Both the position numbers and the translations under genes were made by a program. A DNA stretch of 26,949 nt, from the NCBI GenBank assembly GCA_015227615.1, contig JAALGZ010000111.1, forward strand, positions 1 through 26,949, read 5' to 3'. The notes under the pieces were generated by a model. It was not told the DNA's origin. It did not search any database and saw only the letters and a list, made by a program, of their open reading frames with translations. This document shows positions 11,900-21,804 of this stretch, one piece after another (positions within the stretch are counted from its first letter, which is position 1; every line of letters starts with the position of its first letter). This DNA is from Labyrinthula sp. Ha. Its lineage: Eukaryota > Sar > Bigyra > Labyrinthulida > Labyrinthulaceae.

Positions 11900-12260
11900 T
11901 AATGCTAGGTGCTATGTGTGGCCCAATTCTTGTGGTATCGATGAACGCATTTGATTCATGGTGACGATGCTGTTGTGTTCTTCAAGTTCTCTAATTCCCC
12001 TTCGTTTGGTTCGGAACGTCATCGTTTTCTCCCCTTGATCTTTCCTGACCTGTGCCAGTTGCGTCGCCAGATGCTCAATTTGCAATCTAGATTGTGCACC
12101 GGACTTGCTTCTTGATCTCTATATATTAACCTTATTTTCCACTGCTTCTAGCATAATGTTCTCCAAGATTTTGTTTTCTCTGGCCAGCTACTTGCCTAGT
12201 TCTTCGATACGTTTATGTAAGCGATTCTCCTTGTCAATGTTCTGTGAGTCACTCATAAGT
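11900..12260 (-). mobile_element. Fossil part: coiled-coil, gag-like zone
   Basis: Minus-strand text here is rich in Glu, Lys, Arg and Leu with heptad-like spacing (for example SQNIDKENRLHKRIEEL), upstream of the protease where gag is expected. No capsid motif was recognised. The neighbouring frame at 13528-13178, a 116-residue charged stretch with many acidic and Lys residues, may be the start of the element or an unrelated leader; I cannot tell. Confidence 0.45.
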
Positions 12261-13692
12261 ACTGTGCGCTTTGATATTCTAAGCTTAAGTGAGCGCTGTG
12301 AGTCTGCTTTGATACCCACTTAAACATTTGTGCTTTTTTTTGGTCGATTTAGACTCCTTGTAGCAAAGCTAGCCTTGGTGGCACCCTCCATTCTTGCAGA
12401 GTCGCTGTCACCGGCCATCCATTCTAAGCGCAACAAAAATCTTCCCAGTTCACTTTCAAAGAACCAAGTCTACATATTTTGCTTGAGTACTCTAATTGAA
12501 TGCTTCTTATGTGTTTTTACCAGTTCTCCAAGATTATGGTCTGTGCTTTCTCTATAATGGTTACTTGCCAGCAGCATGTGCGCCACTCGATCGTCAGCAG
12601 AATTCCATCCACCTCATATTCCGCCGGTGCTACCTGGAACAATATAGGATATCTTGTTTTTTCAATGGCTACCCTTTTTTTCCTGTAGTTTAGCAGCTTT
12701 TTTTGTTAGGTACAACTGTACCACACACAGATCCTTCCTACATACGATATAGTGCAGGGGCAATTTTTTTGATGGCTGACCGTAAAACTCGTAGTCCTTC
12801 TTCGCAGCTGGGCGGGTTCTTTAGTTAGCCATTGGTGCTAATCTCACTGCGCTACCTGAGCTAGCGACATCGACAGCCGTGTCTGTACTCAATGATATCC
12901 CTATAACCACGCTCATCTAAGCACGGGATATTTTTTTCCTTTTTCTGGCAATGGGTGCTACTCTTAGAATCTTCGGCGGCACGCATAGCAGCCATATATA
13001 GCATGTGAACTGGATTTTCTTGGCAGCGAGGGCGTTTTGGATGTATTTCTAGTTAGCACAAAAGCTTCTGGTACTTCTTTAGCGCTATTTTTAAATTGAA
13101 TGGATCATTCACGAGATCCGTTTGAGCAGAACTTGATCGGTGAGGTGCGACAATGGCCTCATAGTTCGAGGGGAGTTTCACAAATGCAGATTATCCCTCA
13201 TCTTCCCACTGAACTGCCACAGTCCATTCATCTTCTGGATCCGAGGTGAGTATTTCACTGATTTCATTTTTGTCTCCTTTATTTTCTTCATATAGGACCA
13301 GTATTTACTTTTGTGTGCCCTCGGCATCTTCTTCGACTTATATGTCTCTTCTTCTATTTCTGCATCTACACCCGGTTTCTGTTCTTGTATTCCCTTGGCA
13401 TCGCTGTTGTCTCTATTTTCCTCAAACTTAGGTGAGATAACTTTATTTACTCTATTTTTAGTTTGAGCAACCGCTCTATCGTCTTCAACTTGCATCTTGG
13501 GTTCCTCATCGTCGATCTCCAATCTCATACTATTTTTTTGTCTTGTTTGGCTCTATGTGCCAATCCCTTTCTTCTTGCTTAGTTTTTTGTATTTTTGTTT
13601 TCCGTTTAGTCTTTTCCAATCCTGTCGTGAAATACTTGATTTTTTTGCCTAAGTATTATTGCTTTCAATTGTCGCCTGGTAATGTCTTCCGA

Positions 13693-13778
13693 TTGATATA
13701 TCAATGCATCAGTTTTGAATATTTATCTTAACACTAGGTATCCTCACGTGATCTTTTGAATGAATGTCATGTGACATT
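13693..13778. repeat. Two short palindromes beside the fossil's 5' side
   Basis: A perfect 14-base palindrome, ATTGATATATCAAT, begins at about 13692. AATGTCA-TG-TGACATT occupies about 13763-13778, with CACGTGA between them. Clustered symmetric sites suit a promoter or the untranslated leader of the adjoining retroelement, but short AT-rich palindromes also arise by chance. Confidence 0.3.
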
Positions 13779-13939
13779 TATCTTATTATTGATTAATCTT
13801 AAGTTATTCACCAGGACCTAATATGGCATTGTGATGACGATTTTTATCAATCATATTACCCTATTTTATAATATTAGTAACGTCATCCTATATATGCATT
13901 ATTGGCACAATCTAGTGAGCTACAGTTGTCTTCTCACAG

Positions 13940-14013
13940 GCACTAATGGTACAGTGGTAAGAAATGTCCCTCATCTAAGAAGCATCTTACTCCGGGTTCA
14001 ATAGAATCAATGC
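13940..14013 (+). tRNA. Degenerate tRNA-like sequence (probable pseudo-tRNA)
   Basis: The stretch begins GCACTAATGGTACAGTGG, whose second part is a good A-box of the Gly/Glu/Asp style. About 50 bases on, CCGGGTTCAAT fits the first half of a B-box, but the base run after it does not close the T stem. The ends GCACTAA and TCAATGC pair at five of seven positions, and the length (74 nt) is right. I could not draw a proper anticodon arm, so no amino acid is assigned. The opposite strand reads as part of a decayed frame, which weakens the call. A functional tRNA is unlikely; a decayed tRNA or tRNA-derived SINE head is possible. Confidence 0.35.
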
Positions 14014-14782
14014 ATATTTTCTTCAAGGTTTTTTCTTGTTGAGTATCTATTTTCTCATGGGTTGTCTTTTTTTCAACATAACTTGCATTGAAATTTATTC
14101 ACAACTTGTTCCTTTTCATTAGGTTTTTAATGCTCTTATCTGAAGATTTTCCAGTACTTTCCAGGAGATAATGATAATAATGATGCTCAGCTAACGAGAA
14201 AATTCTGTTACTTGATATTAATTCTAGATGATTTTTGTACACTAAATTAGATATTTTGGTTGCCGTTAAGACTTTAATTTTTCGTTAGTTCTATAAGATG
14301 AAGGTAACATTTGCTATCTTTAATTTCTACTCAAATAAAAGTTTTTGCAGACTTATTAATATCGGTTCCTTATCTAGAAGAAATATGTTTCGAAGTTCGA
14401 TAAAATTCACTTCATGAGCTTTGATTTTGAATTCAACCCTCTCTGCAACTTAAGCTGTTTATACTATTGCTATTACTTTTTTCTGGATCTTATGAAATGC
14501 TCACGCAAAGTGTTTATATTTCATAGTTCGAATACGACTTTGGTCTCTGAGATCCATTATTGCAAAAGCAAATTTACTTATGCTATTCTCTATGTACATA
14601 ACGAAATTTTTTATTGCCTCTAATGATTCCTTGCTTTGCGAGTAACTCTGCTTTGTCTCAAAACAGCGGAAGAAACCATCTTCGTCATTTATTTCGAAAG
14701 TTATAGATGATTTAAAACCAAGTTGGTACGCTGCTTCTTTGACCTTCATTTTTTCTTTGCTAGTGCTGCATGACGGATACAT
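13940..14782 (-). pseudogene. Decayed frame of an unrecognised helical protein
   Basis: From ATG at 14782 one and the same reading frame can be followed for about 840 bases with only about nine interruptions, where random sequence this AT-rich would have several times more. The first 93 codons are open. The text is charged and helix-prone (for example QSKESLEAIKNFVMYIENS), with a faint resemblance to BAR-type helical bundles that I would not rely on. Codons include many C/G-rich ones, unlike random AT-rich DNA. Interruptions are nearly all nonsense changes rather than frame shifts, which suggests slow decay of a host gene. It could also be an outer part of the neighbouring retroelement fossil. 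Confidence 0.45.
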
Positions 14783-16669
14783 AATTTATCATTTTTGTAA
14801 AGGATTAAAAAAATAAATTGTTATTCTTGTGTTCAATGATTGTTGGTCTAATAATGATCATTCTTCTTCTTTTTCTTAAGTGAACTAGTGCCGGGTGAAA
14901 AAAGCCTTTCTTAGGCACAGCGCTATCTGTTCTAACTACTTTGAATATACTTGTTTAGTCAATATACCATGTTTTCTAATTTTGAGCCAAAGAAAAAGAT
15001 TTTGTAGAAAAGTAGTTACTTTTGAAGCACTAGTTTTTTTCTCATTGGAATTAACAACTGCTGACTTTTAATACTTCTCCCTAAGAAATTATTGTATTCT
15101 TATTCTTGATATTAAATATAATTAGTTTTTAATCATATTATTCTTAAATATTTAACTATAGTATTTTTATACTACTAATACAATATTCATTCATTTTATT
15201 ATATATATAATATTGTTTATTTGAATAAAACATAATTCCACGTCATTACACATTTCAAAATATAACCTTATGACATTACCATACTTTCAATTCATCAAGT
15301 AAATGAAATTTAACAATTATTTATTTTACGAGTGCAAACCTTCTAGACTGCCAATATCATTACTGGATATTAATGACGTTTTAGTTTATGTAGGAAGAAG
15401 CAGATTTTGTATTAACTCAGCTTACTTATATCTATCATTCTGTCACATTATTCGAAGCCTGCAAATTAATCAAACCTAGACCAAAGACATAAACTCATTA
15501 GATTGCAACAGATCATATTATATCACAACCGGATAAATTCTATATAAACTATAACTTCTGAAGAGACAAATCTTTTTCTAAAATATAAATTCCAAGAGAC
15601 CAAACTTTGTCTATTATAATTTAAATATTATACAATATTGTCAAAAAGAAGTATCTGCTAGAAAAGTGAATCAATATATAAACTGGTTATTTATACTTGA
15701 TGAAACTCAAGTCAGCCGGTAATGCTCTGAAACAAACAATGAAAAGATATTAAAACTATAGTAACAAACTTGATACTTATACTTTGTCTCTATTTAAACC
15801 TTCAATCAACTATCGAAGAGCTTAATAACTATTTATGTTCACCTTTAAAATATATTTAAGATCTATATTTATTAGGAAGAGATCTTAACCAGTTTGACTA
15901 AATTAGAGAATATAAGCACTAGAGCAAATATTTTGATACCTATAACTTTATATTGAAAAAATTTTAACTTTGAATCTGTTAATTCTATCTGAAAATATAA
16001 GTCTAGGGTTGAAAACCTTGGCAAAGTTTAGTTTGTTTTCAATTGAATTATGAACTGCTTCTTACTTACATAAATTAAATTAATAGCTGCTTAGAAGTTT
16101 TCCCTAAGAACTTTCTATTATCTATATCAACTGAAATCAAACTCTGCAATGGTTATTTGAAAGGTATATATTCGTATTCAGTTATTAAACTTAGATGATT
16201 GTTCTTATTATTCTATCTTTTGATTTCTTTAACTGCAATTGATTATAATATCCTTTTCCAGTAAAGGCTAAAATATATATCGATACGCGACTAGATTTCT
16301 TCAATTCATAAACCATAATATAATTTCTCAATTCTAGTGAGTAATAGAAACAATCTCCACCATCAAACATGTATAAAAGAATAACTTCAGTTTAGAAAAG
16401 AGAAAAAACCAGTATTATTAATGTTTCTAAAGAGGAAAGTTAGATTGACATATGGACAAGTAAAATATTGCTTGATTAAGACTAATTGCTATTAAAGTAT
16501 GTGTTATAGTTTCTCTTTCTTTAGCTATAATATAGAATAAAACCATTGCTCTTGGAGTATGATTATTTCATAAGCAGAATCTGTTTGTAGACTATAGAAT
16601 AGATTGACCTAAGCTAACTGAATTTAGAATCTTTGTAAAGATTTAAAAAATATTGTTAACAAATTACGA
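14783..16669. other. AT-rich stretch without a callable gene
   Basis: Very AT-rich with only short frames. Around 15620-15980 some read-through text looks protein-like but is cut by many stops. Around 16440-16520 a WTSK-type run faintly recalls the DxWTS motif of hAT transposases. Neither is strong enough to call. Confidence 0.5.
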
Positions 16670-17091
16670 ATGATCGGGAAATTGACTTATTTCAATATTC
16701 AAACGAGTAAAGAAGCTAAGTTAGATTCACAAGTTAGAAAGAAAAGTTTTGATTATTCACCTTTTTGTGCAGAGAGCATTGACATAAAAAACAGGATGGA
16801 TATCTTGTTTCATTTACAATGCGCTATTGTTTCGAAATTAGATAGGGTATAAAGCAATAAAGATATAACTATTATATCAAGAACTTTTCTGAGGATGTAT
16901 TGGTTTTAAGAAATAAATCATATTCACTTGTGCTTCGAATATGTAAAACTGTGCAGAAAAAACTGTATTGTGACATTTGCTTAATCTTTACACGAGAAAA
17001 AATAAACCAATTCAACAATAATATCTCAAGTTATATTTATTTACTAAATAATAAGACCAATATCAAACATTATTCACTTGAACAAGAATAA
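16670..17091 (+). pseudogene. Two short open frames, possibly one decayed gene
   Basis: An ATG-started frame of 60 residues (16670-16852) and one of about 63 (16900-17091) lie close together on the plus strand in different frames. Their text is charged and not repetitive, but matches nothing I know. The second contains a Cys-x2-Cys (CDIC) and overlaps the 3' end of the Roc-COR gene by 29 bases on the opposite strand. They could be remnants of one gene or chance frames. Confidence 0.25.
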
Positions 17092-19648
17092 AACTAATAT
17101 CCAAAAAAATCAAATCCATAGAAACACGTCCAATTATTTCTTTCAGCCAATCAAAACTTCCACCTTGAACTAAACTAAAACCAATATTCTTTTCAGTCTT
17201 AACAAAAATATCAACTACTCTTTTATTGTTGAAAATAAATCGACTAAAATATTTATAAATAAAACAATCAGATATATTATTCTCTTTTTGAAGAAAAGTG
17301 ATTACTTTGACAAATATGGATAATCTTAAAGGAGAGTTAAAACTAAACTCTATATCACTTGTGAAAGTAGGTTTTATTTTATCATTAATAGGTTGAAGTA
17401 ATTCAGGAAGAATAAATTTATCAGCTTCATTCTCAACTCTTACTAAAATAAGATTTTTTAGAGATAGTTCAAATATATATTTCTTTTCTTTTTCTGTATA
17501 TTCTTTCAAAAGAACATTAAAGATTTCAATACCAATTTTTCCTGAATCAACATAATTTCTATAAAGACGAAAAATATCACTTGGAATCCGAAAAGCAAGT
17601 TGATGAAAATTTGGATCTCTGATAAACTTACCTAAAGCTTGAGCAAGATAAGAAGGTGCAAAAAATATAAAGTTTTCATCTGCTTCCAAATCTAGATTAG
17701 GGAAATAACAAATTAAACCAGCTTTTGAATATATTTGAAGCATTCGTTCGACTTCCCAATCTTCAAAACCACAAGAATATGATTTATCTTCAAATTCTTT
17801 CAAAGTCATAATATTTGTTTGTTCTCGACAATTATCAAGGAAAAGAATTTGTGCAGTTCCTATTTTAAAGTTAAGAATTTTTTTTTTATTTATTCGAGCT
17901 GCTCCAGAAACAAGACTTTTTATTTTATCTTTTATATCTTTTTTTTCTTGAGAATCTAAATTTGAATTCTCAATAGGAAAGAAAATATTCATATCATTTT
18001 TCAATATATTTAACTCTGAAGAAAGATTTTTAACAAAGTCTTGAAGCTTATTTTGTATTCTTTCTAGATTTATATCTTTAATATTCTTTCTTTTATATCT
18101 TCTTAAATAAGTACCAATAAAAATAACTGGTGCTTTTTCTGTATTTCTTAAAATACTTTCACACCAAAATTTTAACCTAAATAAATCATTTTGAGATATT
18201 TTATTCATATTAAAAACTAGAAAATAAAGAGAATTTGGGTTCATAAAAATATGATGAACAGAAGAAAATATTTCTTGTCCACCAAAATCATAAACACGAA
18301 AGTAAATATCATTTGTAGCAAAACCAAATGTACTAGTTTTCATTTGCTCCATAAACTTTTCATTAGAAACAGTTCTTGAAAGAAGTTCTTTTTCAAAGTC
18401 AAGTTTATATTTTGTTTGAACTTCTTGATTAGGATCAAAATTAGCAAAAACAACACCAGGAAGACTATTCTTAACTCTTTGAACACTTAGTTCATATTTA
18501 GATATTGAATTCCAGTTATAAATATTTGGATGTACTGAAAATATATCAATATCATTCAAAACTAAAGTTGAGTTATTATTCAGTAAAAACCTTTTGTCAA
18601 ATAAACTTCTTATGGTAGAAGTTTTTCCAACTCTTCCATCACCCATAAAAAGAACTTGACATTCATTTAAAAGAGTATATTTATTGTAGATATCCTTTAG
18701 CTTTTTTGAAACATACTTTTTCATTCTTTCTTCTAACTTTTTAGTAGTGAACTTATTCTTTCCAAATTCAAATAATAAAAGAGAAGAATGATTATCAAGT
18801 AAATCTTGAACTTCATCTTTGTTTTCTTCAATATTTATTTCACCAACTCGCAAACTAAAAGTCAAAAAAAAATAAAATAAACATAAACTTCAACAAAGAA
18901 GGTAAATTATTCAAACAATCTTTTGTTATATTACTAATTTCTGGGTTATCAATCCTCAAGTTATCTTCTTGAATACTAGAAATAAAGAAAACAAAAAAAG
19001 AATACAAAATATCTATCAAAGTATCCATTTTCGAAACTTCTTTCAATACTTTAACAAGTGTTTTTTCTTTGATGTTATTTTTGTCGAAACTATTATTAAT
19101 ATAAACAAAAACTTTACTTTATTAACTTTATTTTTTGTCCTTTTAAAAACTGAAAAAGAGAATTATCTTCTGGAATATTACCACAAGTAAAACTAAAACA
19201 TAAAAACAACAAAAAATATACTCGAGTGACTGAATATTAAGCTTTTGTTTTATTTTTTCCATTCCAATAAAATTCAAGGTGTTTAAATGACAGTATAAAA
19301 ACCTAAAACAGAAACAAAACAAGAAAATACTTAAGTTCTTTAAGCTTTGGAAACTTTTCAAACCAAAAAGAAAGGTTTTTTCCAATAAAATCTAAAGGAC
19401 AGCAGTCAAAACTATAAAATAAAACAAGATATATGAATACGTCAAATGTTCAATCTCTTTGTGCACATTCACTTCTTTAAGAAACTCTTCTGCTTCTTTT
19501 TTAAACCTTTGACCTTCAAATGGGTTAATATTCTCATCATATGACCTATGAATTAGAAGGGAAAATAAATAAACCATTGAATGATGAAATCACTGCTTTG
19601 ATTTCTGTTATGAAATTGTTGTTTAATTGATGGGGCTTTAAATGACAT
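17063..19648 (-). CDS. LRR-Roc-COR GTPase (ROCO family), 8 exons
   Basis: A ROCO-family signalling protein of 792 residues without a kinase domain. The start is ATG at 19648 in an A-rich context. Exons: 19575-19648, 19441-19545, 19331-19411, 19222-19302, 19118-19192, 19006-19089, 18889-18975 and 17063-18854. Residues 22-204 hold about six or seven leucine-rich repeats (e.g. LKELKFLYCHL, IQSLDFTCGNI, IKLINFDKNNI). The Roc GTPase follows: P-loop GDGRVGKT (267-274) and switch-II DFGGQE (385-390), about 110 residues apart, so there is an insert. The G4 position reads GTYLRR (443-448), without the usual Asp. The COR domain follows, with ICYFPN and FFAPSYLAQALGKFI-type text (about 575-605) and FILPELL (676-682). 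Roc-COR proteins dimerise through COR and cycle between GDP and GTP; the LRRs would bind partners. Total coding length divides by three. The exact 3' end is slightly uncertain. Confidence 0.9.
18855..19574 (-). other. Seven mini-introns (28-34 nt), all phase 2
   Basis: Introns at 19546-19574 (29), 19412-19440 (29), 19303-19330 (28), 19193-19221 (29), 19090-19117 (28), 18976-19005 (30) and 18855-18888 (34). Donors are GTTTAT, GTATTC, GTATTT, GTATAT, GTAAAG, GTATTC and GTTTAT. All end in TAG after a T-rich tract. All are phase 2, splitting codons 25, 60, 87, 114, 139, 167 and 196. The last six fall on the same position of successive leucine-rich repeats (L-x-x-[LI]-X, where X is the split codon). 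Removing them joins short frames into one repeat-bearing protein, which is strong internal evidence. Confidence 0.9.
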
Positions 19649-19690
19649 TTTTTACGTTTTTTGTTTAAATTAGTTTTTTTGTTTAAAATT

Positions 19691-19729
19691 CGGGAAATAT
19701 ATTCCTTTCGGGAATTAATGAGAATCCCG
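19691..19729. promoter_or_regulatory. CGGGAA/TCCCG cluster upstream of the Roc-COR gene
   Basis: CGGGAA occurs at 19691-19696 and 19709-19714, and TCCCG at 19725-19729, 43-82 bases upstream of the ATG at 19648. These are almost the only G/C runs in the area. The same core is clustered in both kinase-bearing repeats. Position and recurrence make a core promoter or activator site plausible; this is inference. Confidence 0.45.
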
Positions 19730-20832
19730 TTTGAAAAATATTTTCATTGTGAAAAAATAGCCGATCTGATTCTTATTCATTATTTTCTCTTAGACAAAAA
19801 TTAATGAATATCAAAATTTATTTTTCTATTTTGAATCCAGAATCAAATTTTTCTCCTAAACTGATTATACGCAAAATTTTAGCAAAAAAAATGGTTTCAT
19901 AACGCTTAGACAACACCTAGAGGAGACTGAGAAGAAAGTGAAGTTGGCACCAAGGTACCAAATAAAAAGCAAAAGATAATGAATTAAATCCAGAAGATCT
20001 TATTCTGCTTATTCTATGGAATGTACTCAATTTCTGCTCTGAATCAAACTTAATCCTTCAAGTTTAGGTTGGCATATGCCGTTAAGAATGGCCCCCATGA
20101 CTCCACACTTTGAAGATGAGGTTGGATTTATTTATTTTTCTATTACTTGAAGATAGATACATCGAAGGGAGTATTTAAGTTTCTAGCAAGAGGTTACGAC
20201 AATGGGAATGGCAGTTTTAATATTCTGAGTTTAAGTGCTGATTTTGAAAAGTTTTAGATTTTTGTTGAAACTAAATTCTTATACTTAGCGTTTTTGATTC
20301 AAAAGACACAATTTTCATAAAACATGAGAAACCAGTGGTTTTGATTCTTGTTCTTTGCTAATGAATTTTTTTTTCAAATTTTCCATAAACCTTTTTCTTG
20401 TTTTTTTTCAAATGCATTTATTTTCAAATCTTCCATATTTTAGCCTGCAAAACCTGTTATTTGGTTTCTGATTCCTTGGTAATAAATCTACTTATAAATT
20501 TTTATATTATTGGTTTTGTCCGTTCCAAATAGTTCTTTTTTTTTAATAACTCTCAGAATATTCTTTTGATTCACTGAATTAGTATTTTAATTTTAATTGA
20601 GGCAATTTATTTTTGCGCAATTTATCTGGCCATTCACGAATGCGATAAATTACTCCTAAGTTAGAAAAACATATTTTCTACATACCAATATATTCATTAG
20701 AATAAGACAAGTCATTAACACTTTAGAAAAGTGAAATACACTCTGACATAAAGTCAAAAAGTCTTAACTTGCTTCTTCTAAGAGTTCCAAAAGTTTAAGA
20801 GTCTTCTTAGATGTTAAGACCATTTGAGAGAA
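19730..20832. other. AT-rich intergenic stretch
   Basis: T-rich and A-rich runs, no frame or RNA that I can support on either strand. It presumably includes the 5' flank of the Roc-COR gene at its left end. Confidence 0.6.
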
Positions 20833-21255
20833 CTGATCGGACTGACCTCTCTGAAAGCTGCTATGGTAGATCTCAAATATTTCAATTCAACTAAATTACT
20901 GATTAGAAAATAGCAAGCTGTTGATTTTGTTAACGATCTAAGAATTGCTTTTTCACGCCAGTGTGTTTTATTCCATTATTTTAATGGGGTCAATTCATAT
21001 TTTTCAAAATAAAATTACAGATTTAAACATTTAAAGTAAAATAAAAGTAGTCAAGATAAACATCCAAAGATCTATGAAGTTTATTTAAAGCAAAGCGAAA
21101 AAGGGAAAGATCCAAGCTATCAACAACTTTACCTAAGTACAAGAATATGCTGCATCTATTATGAATGAACATAAACACCAATGTATTCCAGAGTTAAATC
21201 AATTAATAGGCTGGGTTTACTACATTTTCATCTCAGAAGTACAAAAAGGAAGTCC
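20833..21255 (+). pseudogene. Decayed coding frame, part 1 (unrecognised)
   Basis: One plus-strand frame runs about 140 codons with only about five interruptions in very AT-rich DNA, well below chance. Its text is charged and helix-prone (for example SLKAAMVDLKYFNST and IYEVYLKQSEKGKDPSYQQ). No family was recognised. It may be the 5' portion of the same dead gene as the frames that follow on this strand. Confidence 0.4.
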
Positions 21256-21804
21256 TAGCTAAGAATCCCCCAATAAATACTATTTGTTCTATTGTTCGCT
21301 CTCGAGATATGATATATACAGGAAAAAAGCTCATAGTAGTAATTCCAAATTAATCTGAAGTTAAAAATATCAAGAATTGAATAGAAAGATGTCAATGAAG
21401 ATAGCGTAAAACAATTCCATTTCCATGTTATTGACGTCTAACTACTGTTAATAGATAGCAAGTATTGGAAAGACAAAGCGCGTTTGCAATGATGACTCGC
21501 CATAGAGATAAGAGTTTTCCCATAGTGGTTAAGAATCGCTAAATCAGCTAATACAGGAGCATAGGATTGAAACGTTGGAAACATGTCAACAATCTTTTAA
21601 TGAAAATAACGAAATAGATGAGAACTAGTCTTTATAATTAACAAGATAGGTATTATTAGCTTTGGCCACCTTAAAAGTTTCATATTTGCCAGAGTTTTCT
21701 GATTGGACGATGTGCTTCAGAACTTTTTCGGTAACGTGTTCCTTGTATTGGAAGGTCAGTAGTAAGTAATATCAGTTAAAACCAATGAACGTCGTAAATC
21801 TAGC

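Larger units (their letters stand above)
4700..13530 (-). mobile_element. Heavily decayed Ty3/gypsy-like LTR retroelement
   Basis: The whole stretch is visibly richer in G and C than its AT-rich neighbours, with changes near 4640-4700 and about 13530-13900. Readable pieces on the minus strand, in transcription order, are a coiled-coil gag-like zone (about 12260-11900), an aspartic protease (10898-10686), reverse transcriptase (9858-9379) and integrase (7205-6843). The order protease, reverse transcriptase, integrase is that of Ty3/gypsy (Metaviridae-like) elements, not copia. It is broken many times over, certainly dozens, and cannot be active. I found no convincing pair of LTRs, no primer-binding site and no clear target duplication, so limits are set by composition and the outermost readable pieces. 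It looks ancient. Confidence 0.8.

Noticed and set aside
4700-14000. LTRs, target duplication and primer-binding site for the gypsy-like fossil
   Set aside because: I compared about 4620-5200 with 13530-14000 by eye and found only short matches such as GTCATCCTA, which is too little to call a repeat.
16440-16560. hAT transposase-like motif (WTSK)
   Set aside because: It is a four-residue match in a frame broken by many stops, with no other family motif nearby.
17000-17100. A further intron at the 3' end of the Roc-COR gene (a GTGAAT...TTTAG stretch of 34 nt followed by TAA, or a GTTTCT...ATTAG stretch)
   Set aside because: Neither would be phase 2, unlike all other introns seen here, and the open frame reaches a TGA without them. 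I kept the simple end but regard the last few residues as uncertain.
18855-19385. Short hydrophobic, Phe-rich membrane-protein-like frames upstream of the large GTPase exon
   Set aside because: Their hydrophobic parts are translations of T-rich mini-introns; removing the introns yields leucine-rich repeats instead.
19392-19577. Start of the Roc-COR gene at an ATG at 19577 reading MVYLFSLLIH
   Set aside because: That reading translates what looks like intron 1 (GTTTAT...CATAG, 29 nt, phase 2). Using the intron gives an upstream ATG at 19648 with an ordinary soluble N-terminus and keeps frame.
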